From Stenocarpella maydis (lineage: Eukaryota > Ascomycota > Sordariomycetes > Diaporthales > Diaporthaceae): a DNA stretch of 64,000 nucleotides. The stretch is taken from the NCBI GenBank assembly GCA_002270565.1, contig NQMI01000118.1, positions 62,001 through 126,000 of the forward strand, read 5' to 3'. Both the position numbers and the translations under genes were made by a program. Below the pieces are notes generated by a model. That model was not told the origin of the DNA and ran no database searches. It was given only the letters and a program-made list of their open reading frames with translations. Shown here one piece after another: positions 44,203 to 56,344 of the stretch (position 1 is the stretch's first letter; each line of letters starts with the position of its first letter).

Positions 44203-45399
44203 GGTGACCGACGGTGTGTGTGAGTGTGTGTGGGGGGGTGAGTGAGTGAATGAGTGAGCGTCGTCAGGCAAGTCCAGTTGCCTAGTCACCGTCCAGCGTG
44301 TGTATGTCTGCTAGTAAAAAAAAGACGAAAAGGGAGGGAAAGAAGCGAAGAGGACAAGGCGAGGACCGTCGAGGCTGCCGTAACAGTCAATCAGCAGCAA
44401 TTCACACAAATGTCGCAGGACAAGAAAGGGGATGGAGGAGGGGACGTCGGTGTTTATTGGCGCCTCACCATTTTTGAAAACTAACGAGAGCGAGCGAGCT
44501 GCTCGGTTGGCACACACAAAGACGGATCATGGGGCCGCGTGGGCAGGGCAGATTGACCCAGGAAGGGGTGTGAGGTGGGCCTCTGACACGAGGTTTGGAT
44601 GAGGCTCAAACAGCATCTGTCACACCACATGGGGGGCGCCTCGCTGCTCCTGGCTTCTCCTACCAGTGTAGAAGGCCCAAAAGGCCCAAAGCGGGATGGC
44701 CCGCTGCCCGCCTGGCCCCTCTGGGGGCCACCGGCACGTCTCGAGGCCCTGTTCATTTAGCCGCTCCGTGTTGCCCCCCAGCAGCACATCAGGCCAAGAC
44801 GGCGCTCACAGTCGATCATATCGTGTGGCCATGAGCTTGTCTTGTCTTGTCAGATCCCCGTGGAGCCTGATCTGCAACCTGCAACCTGAAATCTGCAACC
44901 CTTAACCGACGCTGACTTTATATAGTGTACTGCACTTGACTGAAATACAACAAGAACGCAGGCTGGGAAGCAAGCTGGGAAAGGTGGAGGTGGAGGTGGA
45001 GGTGGCCCAGGGTTAGGGTGGAACCCCTGGCAGGGTTCAGGTTCCACCACGGCGCTTGCGGTTTCACCCCCCGCACCGGTACGTACCTCGACCAGCTGGT
45101 CGTCCGAACTTGACACCCGACCGGTTGCTCCACCAGCTGGCACTCACGACCGTCCTTACAGCCCCTTTTTGGGACCATACAATGTATCTGCGCTCCTGGA
45201 CGTGATATTATTTTCACTTCCTGTTGAATGCTCACATTTGGTATCTTCACTACAGTCACATCAGCAGACTGACACAAATCATTCCCAAAGGCATGCACCA
45301 AGGTCACCACGAGTTTGGAAGAACAGGTACGCATTGTTACTACTACTCGAAGGCAGACGCAGCCCGCGAGAGACCACTTGATCCCGGGCCCACAAGCGG
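44203..45399. other. Upstream region of the UstYa-like gene
   Basis: Short frames on both strands (44254, 44481, 44595) without motifs. A GT-repeat at about 44213-44235 and a GGTGGA repeat at about 44983-45003. The left end may include the former 3' end of the regulator pseudogene, whose last exon boundary is unclear. Confidence 0.4.
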
Positions 45400-47460
45400 C
45401 TCCCCATGGCCGCCCCAAGCGCGCACCAAGGTTGAGGAAAGCATGTGTTTTGTTGGGTTTGTTATACGATCGAGAAATAGCACACAAGATGCTGACGGCC
45501 AGGTCGCGAATATCTACGCGGACACCCGAGGTTCTTTGCTTCTCAATTACTGCTTCCAGCAAGGCCCCGGCCCGAGAGGCATTCTCCGTGACGCCCTGGC
45601 TGTGCCGAAGTGCCGGCAGCATGTCCGAGCCCCTGTTATCAGACTCCACAACCGTCCTCGGGAGCGTGAGCTGCTTGACCTGCTCGACGGCCCACTGTTG
45701 CTGCCCCTCATCCGGGGTCTCGACGCCGTATATGAAGACTGGCCACATGAGTGCCGGGTGCACCGCACTGGACTCGGTCTGCTCGCAGGAAAAGCACGTC
45801 TGGAAGTGCCTCCACGTCTCTGCCAGCGCGTTCTTGACCACGGCGATGTGTGGCAGATGCCACCAGCAGACACGGTGCAGATACACAAACAGTATCCAGT
45901 AGCTTGCAAGGTAGACACTGAATACCTCCTGGAGGCGGCCTGCCACGTCAGGAGCCACTGTGCCGGGGAGGTCGCCGGCCGTCAGCGACACCACCGACGG
46001 GTGTTCATCCCAAAGGGCCTCAAGTTCAAAAAGGATTTGTCGGCCACGTAGGCTCACATCCAGCTCGTCTTCTGGGGTGAATCGAGGGCGCTGGTGCTTT
46101 TCGAGGGAGCTAATATGACGAAAGTAGGCCTGTGTTCGGAGGTACCACTCTGCGCCCGGCTGGAGGACTGCCTTCAGAACAATGTCCTTCACCGAGACGA
46201 TGCTCAACCGAGCCGGCACCTTTTTGGCAGTCGAAGTGCTCTGAGACATCCGCCTGGGGTGATGCTGACTCCTCAGTTGAGGGCTACTTGGACTCGTCAT
46301 AGCTGCAATTAGTGATCTGGATTGGGTAGCGTGCGACCACGGCGAGAGCCTATGGCGAAAGAATGGGGCTTCCTCCCAGGTAAGTAACCTTACTGTCAAG
46401 GGAATTGAAGGCCGACAGGAGTTGCCGGGAATGCCAGTCCCACTGGCACTGGCTGTCGACTATAACAGCATCAGCCTGGTCCCGGAGGAATGACGTATCG
46501 GCACAGTCTGACTCTTTGAGGCGGATGACTTGCGCCCAGGCTAGAAGGTACAAGGCCACAAGCATCCCCTTTCGGCATCCGTGGCCCGAGACACTGGTGG
46601 CGGTAAAATCTCGACTCTTGACAGTCCCGAATCCAGTGGCGACATGTTTCGGATAAATGGCCGTCGTGGATAGCCCGGTGCTCGACTGGTACAGAAAACG
46701 TCCTCGAGACAAAGCAATGCTTCTCGCACGAGGTCGTCATTCGAGCCCATCGATACCATGTATGACTGCAGCTTCCTCCACTTTCGTATACCGCCCATCA
46801 GCATGGCCGCAGGCGGCTGGCGGAGCCTCATAAAGGCAGCGGCTTTCCAGCTTGGTAGGGCTCTCTGGCACGCCTAACAAGGCCACCTTCCTCGACATCG
46901 CTGGCTGGCTTGCCGTCAGTGTTGGCGATAGGAGATGGGCAAAGCGTCTGCTTTGCCAGACAGTCGCTGGCCAGCTCCAGACTGCTTCTCTCATCGGCGA
47001 GACGTCATCCGCATGCTCAACGCCAATCTCATTCCCACACCCGCCAGGCCATGCCCACTCCAATTGTTGCCAAACACATGCCAAATCGTCGTCAGGGAAG
47101 AGAATCTGCACGTCCCTTTCCAAGCTGTTCTCATTGCGCATGGACTGTGCCCCGCTCTCACCGCCGGAGCTGTTCTGCTGGTGGTACTCAGAAGAGTCTT
47201 CGGAAGGGCAAGGGCTGAGTGGTCTGGGGGTTGAGGCTGTCGGCTTGGGACACGGGAGAATCATCCGAGGACGGACTGTTCGTAGGGGCGTGCCCGGACC
47301 TTTGGGTAGTACCGGGTATTTGCAGTCGTGTACATCGACCACACTGGGGACGGCCCTCGTCGCATCGGACGTCACGTGCCTCTCCTTGCATGCAATGCAC
47401 CCCGAGCTTGATATACAGGGGCTCCGACCGCGCTTAGGATTACTTAAACCCATTGCCATC
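45400..47460 (-). pseudogene. Zn2Cys6 transcription-factor pseudogene
   Basis: A fungal binuclear-cluster regulator can be followed across four frames. The N-terminus has SSGCIACKERH then, in another frame, CDEGRPQCGRCTRLQIP, then back to the first frame at CKYPVLPKG: the six-Cys cluster C-x2-C...C-x6?-C-x2-C...C with two frame breaks. The middle has SNDDLVREALLCLEDVFC and LYLLAWAQVIRLKE ... QLLSAFNSLDSKVTYLGG ending at a TAG (46350-46352) followed by ALAVVARYPIQI in the same frame. The C-terminal half (about 45440-46316) is an intact stretch with EWYLRTQAYFRHISSLEKHQ RPRFTPEDELDV, YWILFVYLHRVCWWHLPHI and VHPALMWPVFIYGVE, the typical fungal regulator domain. At least three indels and one stop make it non-functional unless the sequence is wrong at several places. 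Confidence 0.8.
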
Positions 47461-48409
47461 TGGTATACCACGAGCTGCAGGAAGCCAAACGCTCTCTGGT
47501 TGGACAATGGATGCGGCAATCACCGTTGTCGGGGTTCGTCATCTCTTACGCATCCAAGATAGAGACGCGATGGACCCTGATAATAGAAGTTAAACCCTGG
47601 TCTCTGCCATTTCGTAGTCTCAAGATGGACCTATTCTTGGGCGAGATATCAATCGCAAGCCAAAGTTGAAGCTATCCGGGCTACATCTCATCTCGATTTG
47701 GACCACTAGCAAGCCTTAGCGTCGCTCGGCTGCATCATTAGTCGACCTCTGGGAAAGAACATCTCCGGCGGCCCGGAGGTTCGCCGCAACATCAGTGGCT
47801 GCATTAGCGATAAGCTGACTGACATACTCTCTGACATTGCCGGGTCCGAGCTCTATATTCCTTATCGCTGTGGGACAGCCCTAGAAATCTCTTTCTAGGG
47901 CCTTTAACTAATGAATCGCTTGAAATAAGGTTTCTTTGATCATGCCTGGTTGGCTAGATTCCCGAATCCAGGGTGCTACAGGTATCCCTAGCTTGAAACG
48001 ACGACAGAGGTCTCCTTGTTACGATGTGTAAGAAGCTGGGGCATCCGGAGCCTTTGGAGAAGTTACCTAGGTAACCGATAACACATTGCTCCTCGATAGG
48101 CCTCAGATAGACAGGCTCAAGACTCAAACTGAGGCCCTGCCATCCATCTCATTGCATTTTGATTGGACATCTTTCCGCATCATCTTGATTGGACGTCTTT
48201 CCGCGTCTACCTCGGCACTTGGCACACGCTCTGTAGATCGCGAACTCTCGATACTGGCCAAGAGATCAGATAGAAGCTCAAGATAAATTTGGACAGTCGC
48301 CCTACAATGCCTCCAGGAATGCCTCTCCGTTCTGCCAAAGAACATCAAGAACCTTCCAAACATCGTTGCCTATTCAGATCATCAATACTACCCTACTAGT
48401 TCCTTCACC
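47461..48409. other. Intergenic, nothing supported
   Basis: Holds the promoter of the acyl-CoA dehydrogenase gene. Short frames (48086, 48124) have no motifs. A repeated string TTGATTGGACRTCTTTCCGC occurs at about 48160-48179 and 48185-48204, a short local duplication. Confidence 0.45.
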
Positions 48410-49826
48410 ATGTCTAACTTCTCCCTCAGCCCTTCGCAGGCCGAGGTCCGCAAGGCCGCTGCTGACTTCGCTGCGCGGGAGCTGAGCTCAGCACTGGGGA
48501 AGTATGAGAACCTCCCGACGCAGGGCGCCCGTTTTGCGGAGACCAGGCCGTACTTCGAAAAGATGGTCGCGGCCGGCTATCTGAGGGCCTTTATTCCTGC
48601 CCCCGACGGGGGAACCTGCAAAGCTTTCTTCGACACCTCGCTCATCCTGGAAGAATTCTATTCTGTCGACTCGAGCGTGAACGTTGCTCTTATTGGCACG
48701 GCCCTCGGTCTGATGCCCGTCATCCTTGGGGCCACGAGCGAACAAAAGAAGAAGTACCTGGCGCCGTTCATCACGGGGGAGGGCGGCCATCTCGCAAGCC
48801 TGGCGCACTCCGAGCCAGGTGGTACGGCGAACTGGCTCGAGAAGGGTGGCAAGGGCCTTGGTGTAACGGCTAGGAAGGAGGGCGACTACTACGTCGTCAA
48901 TGGCGAAAAGGTAATGGCCTCTGCTCCGGTAGCTACTTGGTTTCTTTCTGCTAACAAGGTGTCTCCCAGCTCTGGACGACCAACAGTGGCGGTTGGGATG
49001 GCAAGGGTGCCTCACTTACCTGCCTCTGCGTTCGCTATTCCGAAGATGGAGGGCCCGAGAAGCCAGACGTTGACCCCCGGACCAACATCATGATCCTCGC
49101 CGTGACCCGCGAAACCATTGCACAGAACGAGCCCGGGGCCTATCAGATCCTTGCCGAGCCGGACCTCATGGGCCACACCGCGGCCAGCGGCCCCCACACG
49201 AGGTTCACCGACTTCAAGGTACCGGCCGAGAACCTGCTATGCGACCGCGGCGACGCGTCCGCCGCCACCATCGAGACGGCGTTCGGCATTACCGCCGCCA
49301 TGGTCGGCTCCATGGCCATTGGCGTGATGCGCCAGGCCTTTGAGTCCGCGCTCAAGTTCTCCAGGGACGAGACCCGCGGGGGGAGCGTCCCCATCATCCA
49401 GAGGCAGAGCGTTGCGGACCTGCTGATCAACTGCAAGGCCAAGATCGACACCGCGCGGCTCCTGGTCCGGAACGCGCTGGACGCCATCGACAGGGGCACT
49501 GGAGATGTCGCCAGCAGGCTCGAGACCTGCCTGCAGGCCAAGATCGTCATTGGAGAGTCCGCGGTCCAGGCGGTCTGGGAAGCTATGCAAGTCGTGGGGA
49601 TGTGAGTAATTACCCATACAGAGAAATATCCTCTACCGTCCTTTGTGTGACGCTGACTTGAATGCTTACTAGGAGATCTTATCTGGCGGAAACCGGATTC
49701 GGGCGCCTTCTCACTGATGCTACGGTATTCTCATTGTTTGATGGAGGAAACGTCGGTGTGAGACGTCGACAACTAGAGAAGCTCATGCAGGCTCCCGAAT
49801 ACAGCCCCTGGAAGGCCAGCTTTTAA
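48410..49826 (+). CDS. Acyl-CoA dehydrogenase family flavoprotein
   Basis: Exons 48410-48910, 48970-49601 and 49673-49826 encode 428 aa. Introns of 59 nt (GTAATG ... CTAAC ... CCCAG) and 71 nt (GTGAGT ... CTGAC ... ACTAG) join cleanly. The protein has the three acyl-CoA dehydrogenase regions: N-terminal helices (to about 120), the middle beta domain with LASLAHSEPGGTANWLEKGG and LWTTNSGGWDG (flavin-binding Trp/Thr), and the C-terminal helical domain with FGITAAMVGSMAIGVMRQAFESAL and LFDGGNVGVRRRQLEKLM. FAD-linked oxidation of a CoA thioester is expected; fungal members of this subgroup are also annotated as acting in secondary metabolism or branched-chain degradation, and the substrate is open. 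No peroxisomal PTS1 at the C-terminus (ends KASF). The start has a good CACCATG context. Confidence 0.9.
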
Positions 49827-51514
49827 GTCGTAACAAGGAGCAGGGCGGAGGCGCCCGTCCGGTTCGAAGCTCTTATTCTTGAAGTTTGCGCTACCAGGAC
49901 TGGATTTGGCTCCAATCCCACAAAGGCTTGTGTTGAGGGGAACGATACCCGTACCCTGGTGTCACGAGAATAGAGACCACTGTACTATAAGAGCAGAAGT
50001 GTGACACCAGTCCCTGCATATTACCCATGGCCTTATGACAGCTGGATTTGCTGGAAGCCATTCTCTTCATTCATACCAGCACTTTTCATTGATCTTCCAA
50101 CTCCCTTGAGTGGTAGGATAAAGATTTTAAATATTTGTAGTTTTTAAGTTCCCCTACTAAACTCGAACGACGATCAGTATCTGATAAGGACAAGGAAGAG
50201 TAGGTATCCATTCGACATAGGAGTAAAACTGTCTATGCAACTTTGACGGCTTTCAACAGTTCCAGGATAAAGATATATGTAACCTGAATCGAAATCATAT
50301 TATTTAAACGAACACAAATGAGGCTGGGACATGGTGGGCCGTGATAGTTCTAGTCCTGGAAATAGGAGACCCAACGCTGACCGTTTCTTCTGCTTATAAC
50401 GGCAGCCACCACTGCTCTCGCCTTGATACACTGACACGTTTGGTAACTGGGAATATAAGATACCGTAAAAAGATGAGCAGCCTTGATGAGATCTTGGATT
50501 TTTACTAGCCCTACATCTCCAACCCTGTTGACGAAATCATGTCTGAGCTTCGTGATATCAAAGGTAGTATCAAGAATGAGGGCACCTATTCTTTAAAGTT
50601 TTCTAGAATTTTGTGAGCCGCCGCCACCAACAGCTGTGGATTGTTGCCAGCCTCGCCGTTCTTGGAAGCTGGCTGAGATGTGGAGATCCTCTGTTAACAG
50701 GGTAGTAGGTCTTCCAAAGTTTTGATATAGTATGTAGAGCTTGGATCAAGTTGAATCTCGGCCCCCGGGGACGGCTCAAGCCTTACTCTACACCGTTACA
50801 GTCAGGTAACAAGGAACCCTACTTATGGAAGAAAGTAACCGATGTAGCTAAGACTGAGATGCACACTAAAGCCGACGCAGCTTCTGTGTTATGTATCTAA
50901 GAATACCCACAAACACAACGTAGTAAATACCCAACGCTTTGAATGAATTTAAACACGAGCACCGCATAGATAATTAATATAACTTATTGAATGAGACTAA
51001 AATACTTTATCAGGAGGTCTATCTATGGACTCAGTCCAGAATCTCAACTATATAGATTGTCATGGGCCGTGATTGTTTGTGGCTCTTCTGAACGGAGCAA
51101 ACGCAAGCAAGGACTATCTGTTTATTTACATGTGCAGCTATGGTGGCAACACAGAGATAATCCCAAGAATGCATAAACTACCTACCTAGGTAGGTCTGCA
51201 TTGGGGCATGAAATTCGTGTCATGGTACACCCATGTGGTTACCATCCCGTGCCGGCTTTTAGCTACTCATTTTGCCGTTTGCCACGAGGACAAGTTCACC
51301 TCAAACCCACGTATATTGAATGTCTTTGTTATGCACGTGATCTCGGTGAATATCTAGGTAGATGTCAAACGCTGGACCCCATTCACTGAACTCCAAACAA
51401 ACACTATTTACTTATTGATCCTCAGTTTCCCAATCCACCCCTAGAGGATACCTCCTTCCATCTTCCCATTTTGTCTGCTGTACCACGCAAACATCCCGCC
51501 CTGCATCCACTACC
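49827..51514. other. Intergenic, 1.7 kb; short interrupted frame at 50473-50616
   Basis: No supported gene. At 50473 an ATG opens a coherent 47-codon frame (MSSLDEILDFY, TAG, PYISNPVDEIMSELRDIKGS ...) with a single TAG that would be CAG before one C-to-T change. It may be the start of a dead gene. The rest is ordinary intergenic sequence. Confidence 0.35.
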
Positions 51515-52285
51515 ATGGCTGTCCTTAGTAAGCCACTGGCAGAGGGCAACAAGCTCTATGGCCTCCTCTGGACAACCTCAAACTGTTCCCAGTGCGGCAA
51601 AGAAATCTATGCTTGCTCCGATTGTGGCCAGAAGATCCAGTTCCGTTTCCGTACCAGGGCGATGAGCGATATCTTTTCGATTATTCATAAGTTCTTTCAG
51701 TTCCGACAAGAGCCCGATATTGATGGCCCTGCCTCCCCGACAACCTCGGGCACCCTGACCCCAGGCCCTACATCGCAACCAACACCGCAACCACAGCAAC
51801 CTCCTCAAGACCAGCAGCCGCCGAGCCCGCTCCAGCTGTCGCACATATACATACGTCTGCCAGAGACTTCCAACGCACCCCCTGCTGGCCAGTCAGAGAG
51901 CCAGTCACCCCGTTTTGCATTTGCGCAGGTGGTGGGAATTAGAGATATCAATTTCGCGCCATGCGATGCGCCAGAGAACATCTTCACACGTGAGTAGGAA
52001 TCCTACATCCAAGCTGATGCTGGAAACCAAAGCAATCGTACCAACGCTCAGGCAGACGGCGGTGTTCTCCCATTCCCACAGGAGCAGCCCTGGGAGCCCG
52101 GCCCCCCATCTGCAAAGCCTGAGAACTTCGACGGCGGCGATGAAATCAGCCTGAAGACTTTAACCTCCAACGCATCCGAGCACGGTAGTGAGGCTGGAAG
52201 CCGCAGGCTCACCGACGAGGATATCAGGAACATCAAGGCCACCTGTGTCTGTGAGCCGGGGTGGAAGTGTCCGGCTCATTGGTGA
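51515..52285 (+). CDS. Hypothetical protein with paired CxxC motif, two exons
   Basis: The first exon starts at ATG 51515 in good context and reads SNCSQCGKEIYACSDCGQK (two CxxC pairs eight residues apart, zinc-ribbon-like), followed by a helical piece and a long Pro/Gln/Thr/Ser-rich segment. A second frame reads YIQADAGNQSNRTNAQADGG ... LTDEDIRNIKATCVCEPGWK CPAHW to a stop at 52285. The best in-frame join is an intron of about 69 nt from 51928 (GTGGTG, a weak donor) to GAGTAG before 51997. A strong GTGAGT at 51990 exists but paired with the CCCACAG at 52079 it changes frame and truncates the protein. So the exon structure is unsure; a zinc-binding role is suggested by the Cys pattern only. 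Confidence 0.5.
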
Positions 52286-54161
52286 GCTCCGTGGGCATTT
52301 CAAAGAAGCGCCGAAATCTGTTTTTTTTTTTTGGAGTGCGTTCACAAGGTCTGTGGGGGCCCGTGGGTGTACAATACACGGGGCAGTACTGTATGTAGAC
52401 CTTGCAAACACCCTGCAGTGATACATTCTACTTCAATCCGGCTGTCTTGCCGGACTGGTGCGAACGAGGTACAGAACAAACAAAAGGGAGTTTGTAGATT
52501 AAAACAAGCCTCTGTTCACTCATTGAATTCTCCGTGCTCGCAATTACTCTGCTTTATTTCATGTCCTGCTATTAAATCCGGGCTCCTGATGAGGATTGTG
52601 GGTCTGGTGAATGCTACCTGCAGCAGCCATACGGTGTAGTTTTTATCGTTCGCTGAGGCATCTACGCTACGCAGCGTGAGAGCCGGCAATCCTAGTCCGC
52701 ATAAACCAGTCCGTCGGTCGCCGAATCCGTTGGTCTGCGGTAGTAGCATTCGATTCAACCCCATGAGTTGCATGCGCTGCAACTATCACCCCAAGACTTT
52801 GACCAACGGCCAACATAGAAGCATCTTGCCTGGCTCTGAAGCCCGTGTTGGGTTTCTGGAGGGCTGCGTTTCGATCGTCTCGCTGATGGACACCACATAC
52901 GAGTACGTTCCCAAACGAGGATGTCAAACTGGTTGGCACTTTGCAAGGTTAACTACATGTTCGACTATGGATGGAGCGTAATGGTTAATTTAGGATATGG
53001 GGCCTGGTTAGCAACACAGTGCCATTCCCCGGTCACTTTTAACCAGGAAACTTCCCTCGGTGGCGTTGGGTACGGCTGCTGGATGACCATTACGGTCGGT
53101 AATTTGCATTCTGCCCACTGCCCTCTCCACCACATCTTCATGGTTTTCAAGTCTAAGTTTCACGCCCGGTAGAACTTTCTGAACATCCCTCATCAGTTCG
53201 AACAATTGCGACTGCTGTTGCGGGATTGAATCTCAAAGTATCTCATCTTTTGCGCCATTATAGGGTGGGGATTGGGCTTGCAGGATGATATCCGGGCATC
53301 ATACAGTCACTTCTATTTCTAGTCCAAGGCGAACTTCAAATTGAACCGCATTATCAAGTGTTTGTCACCGGGTGTCTTCCAGTGACTTGCGGTACGGCGT
53401 GACTCGTTTAAACACTGACAGCGCCCCATGACGGGGAAGACCCAGGCATCTTCATGACCTAAGTTTAAATGAAGCATATAAATTAATTTCCATTACTCCA
53501 GAATTCTAGGCCTCAGTCCCCACAAAAGCTTGTGTCACATCGAGTAGTACAAAAGATATCCTCCAAACACTCCAGCATTCCAAATCAGAGAGAAATACCT
53601 CGATACAGATATCATGGATAAGACAAGGAGCAGTAATTGCAGATACGGTCACACTTGCAACAAGTGTGGGTACGATCGTAGGTACTGCTGTTGCACGTAG
53701 ACAATGGCAAACAGATCGGCAATGAAATTGGGTGTCCGGATGGGTAACCCGGACAGTTCGTAACATACAGAACATACCTAGGTAATAAATTGATGAGAAT
53801 ACAAAAGAATTTTGTTGCATATGCTATTGATGTGAAGGCATGTCTGACTCCGGTGTATCTAGACAGGGCTTACGGTTAATCCCGAACCTACCATATGGTT
53901 CCGTCTTCAAGGGTGTCCGGGGCAGTCAGACCAACATAGCCTGAGTTATGCCATTTGCAATCATGAAAATGCATGGCATATACACTGCTGAAATTAATAC
54001 AAAAATCATTTAAAAAGTTGACTTGTCCAAGACTTGAAAGGAATGCATACATAGAACACGCAAGACTGCTGGTGGATAGTCCCAAGACAGGGGTTCGACT
54101 TTTGCATTTCCAGTAAGTCATAGGCCATGCTTCTTTTATGTACAAAGAACTTGACCAGCCT
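52286..54161. other. Intergenic, 1.9 kb, no supported gene
   Basis: Many short frames on both strands without motifs. A T-run at about 52320-52332. No terminal repeats seen. Confidence 0.4.
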
Positions 54162-54409
54162 CTAAGCTACTATGTGCAAAAACATTTTTTTTTCTGCCGA
54201 CTGGATGTACATGTTGAAGTTTTCGCCAGTCTTCGGGACGCTGACGGTCTCCTTGCCGCCAGCGGGGGGCAAGATCTTCTCCGCCAGGGTTTTGCCACCG
54301 TATGAGATGCGGAACTTTATGTCTGCCCCGTTGGAAGGCCCAGAGTTCGTGAGCGTGAAGAGAGACTTGCTCAATGATGGTTCTTCTTTGGCCGTCCGCG
54401 TCCACGTTT
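54162..54409 (-). pseudogene. Cryptic coding stretch without start codon
   Basis: The frame from 54409 down to the stop at 54162 has no ATG at its head but reads as a well-formed beta-rich protein: SLFTLTNSGPSNGADIKFRI, SYGGKTLAEKILPPAGGKET, VSVPKTGENFNMYIQSAEKK. About 80 codons. It overlaps the last 39 bases of the AT-hook gene in another frame. It could be a 5'-truncated gene, a downstream exon of the AT-hook gene reached by an unseen splice, or a displaced domain. No family recognised. Confidence 0.4.
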
Positions 54410-55842
54410 AGGCGCTTTATCCCTTGCGATGCTAGCCGTTTTAGTGATACCAGATTTAGGTAAGCGGCCTCTCCCACGTTTCTCTTCTCTTTTCCTTGAT
54501 ATATCCTGCACTTTGCTGAGGTCTAAAAGATTCCTGTTCCGTCTTCGAGTCTCAGCCCTTCTTCTCTGTCTCAACCATTCGGACCGCTGTTTGATTTTCA
54601 ACCATTCAACGGCTTTCTTCGAAATAGTCTCACAGTCGTTAATAACACGATCCCAGGCGATCAAACTCGACATGCTCGTATCGCTATCTTCAGATTCGTA
54701 GGAATCATCCACATCCGAGGGGCTTGTAAGTCCGGTGGGTAGAGGCGTGAAAGTCCTTCTATGCCGAGCATGCCATGCCTCCAGATGCTTCATCACAAAT
54801 TGGCGGTGATGGTGTATGGCATAGTCCTGTATCTGGTCCACTATGCATATTAAGTCGAGTGCGCGGCTATAATCCTTCACGTCGCCTTCCCATAGTATCT
54901 CAACTGCCTACAACGATATTCCAGTTAGCTGTTTGTATCCTAGGTATATTGTGAAGCTGGTTAAAAATCTATACTCACACAGTCTCCAAATAGATTCCAT
55001 ACTATCGAAACTTGCCAGAACGCGCCACAGGATACAAATGCAAACATTTGGTGCCTACTGCTTTCTTTTGTTTTGTATTCGGCGACATTATCAGGGTTCC
55101 GAGCCAAATCGTCTAGCATGGCTAGATAAGTTCTGCAGGCGTGAAAGACTTGTAGCCGAGCAGCTTGGAGGCTCTTGTACTTCTTCTTGGCTTCGTAGAC
55201 AGCGAATGGGAATACGAAATCGGTTTTCCCCCATACACGATCTACAACTAATCCGCATTCGCTGTTATGCATCATAGCACTGAGATCCACTTCCGAAAGG
55301 CGACTGTCTGGTTCTCGGGTACTGTGGTCATCTGTGCATCCTGGAATAATGCATATGAAACCATTTTTGAGGGCAAAATTGTCATATGTCTTCAAACCAA
55401 ACGTGGCATCCGGAATGCGTACGTTGGTCTCAGCACCATCGGTATCAGTGGACACCGCAAACTCATAAGGCCTCTTATCCCTACATACAGTTAAGTCAGG
55501 ACTGGGCAATCTGCCTCCTCTGTAAAAAAGGGGAATGGCGTTCATATACTTACATCTGAAGGCTTTCGTGATCAAGCATTAAGCCGAAGACATCACGCCA
55601 CGCACATGCTTCCCAGCGAAACTCAGAGCATTGATGGAGTTGATTTTTGATCGCTCCTTTAAACAGTTGATCGCATCTTTGGTTCAATTCTATTTTTTGG
55701 CTTCGCTCAACGATTCCATGTATTGACAGATGGCGAGATCGGGGAAGAATCTACACCATTCCTTAGCTAGCATCGCACACCTAGTAAACTCGGAATGCCA
55801 CGTGAGTGCCGTGGAACCGAAAGGCTCTGGCACCATAGGCAT
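54371..55842 (-). CDS. AT-hook protein with PD-(D/E)XK-like core, one frameshift
   Basis: Exons 55554-55842, 54979-55480 and 54371-54907 would encode about 442 aa. Introns of 73 nt (GTAAGT ... ATGTAG) and 71 nt (GTGAGT ... GCTAAC ... TTGTAG) join well. The N-terminus MPMVPEPFGSTALTWHSEF is followed by a helical region; the core has FVFPFAVYEAKKKYKSLQAA with the E-x-K of a PD-(D/E)XK nuclease fold and an upstream Asp-rich segment (LVVDRVWGKTD); FAFVSCGAFWQV completes a restriction-like fold; the C-terminus is basic with two AT-hooks (RGRGRLPKS and RGRGRPKK), so DNA binding in the nucleus is likely. One base is missing in a run of six A after codon SEAKK at about 55705-55715: the frame shifts once there and nowhere else, so this is a sequencing error or a very recent mutation. 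Nuclease function is inferred. Confidence 0.65.
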
Positions 55843-56344
55843 GGTACGCTCTCTTCCCCCCCCCCTTTGAAAATGAATCAGCGTCCTTGCTATTTCATTA
55901 TGATAGTACGTAATGACTCACATCGTGTTGATTAGGCTTGTGTATTGCTCAAATAAAAAAAGAATTTACGGAATTGTGCGTGGACTATTCTCAAACGTGT
56001 CTTTTTATGGGGTGCTTGGTGGACAAGATGGACTAGGAGCAAGTTTCAGTAATGCACGAATTTGTTAGGGATATTGAACTAAATTTTAGCTCATATCGTT
56101 GAAATTGTGGTAGGTAAGTGAGCAGGGAAGGGGATCGAATAGAGTAAACAGCGTCGACTCTTGGGTTCTCCGAGCGTAGTCGGCTCCTTTATATAGCCGA
56201 GCGGTGGGCTATCAACTGCCATGGTCTCCACTACAAACAGCTAATTGGAATAGCTGGCTGAGCGCCGAATGTGACCTTAAATCCAGGCAACCGTGGCTGC
56301 CTAGAACTCCAGAGATCTTACTGAAGGACTTGGAGTCGGTTAGC
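55843..56344. other. Intergenic, upstream of the AT-hook gene
   Basis: A C-run at 55857-55867 and nothing else recognisable. It ends at the miniature element at 56345. Confidence 0.45.
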
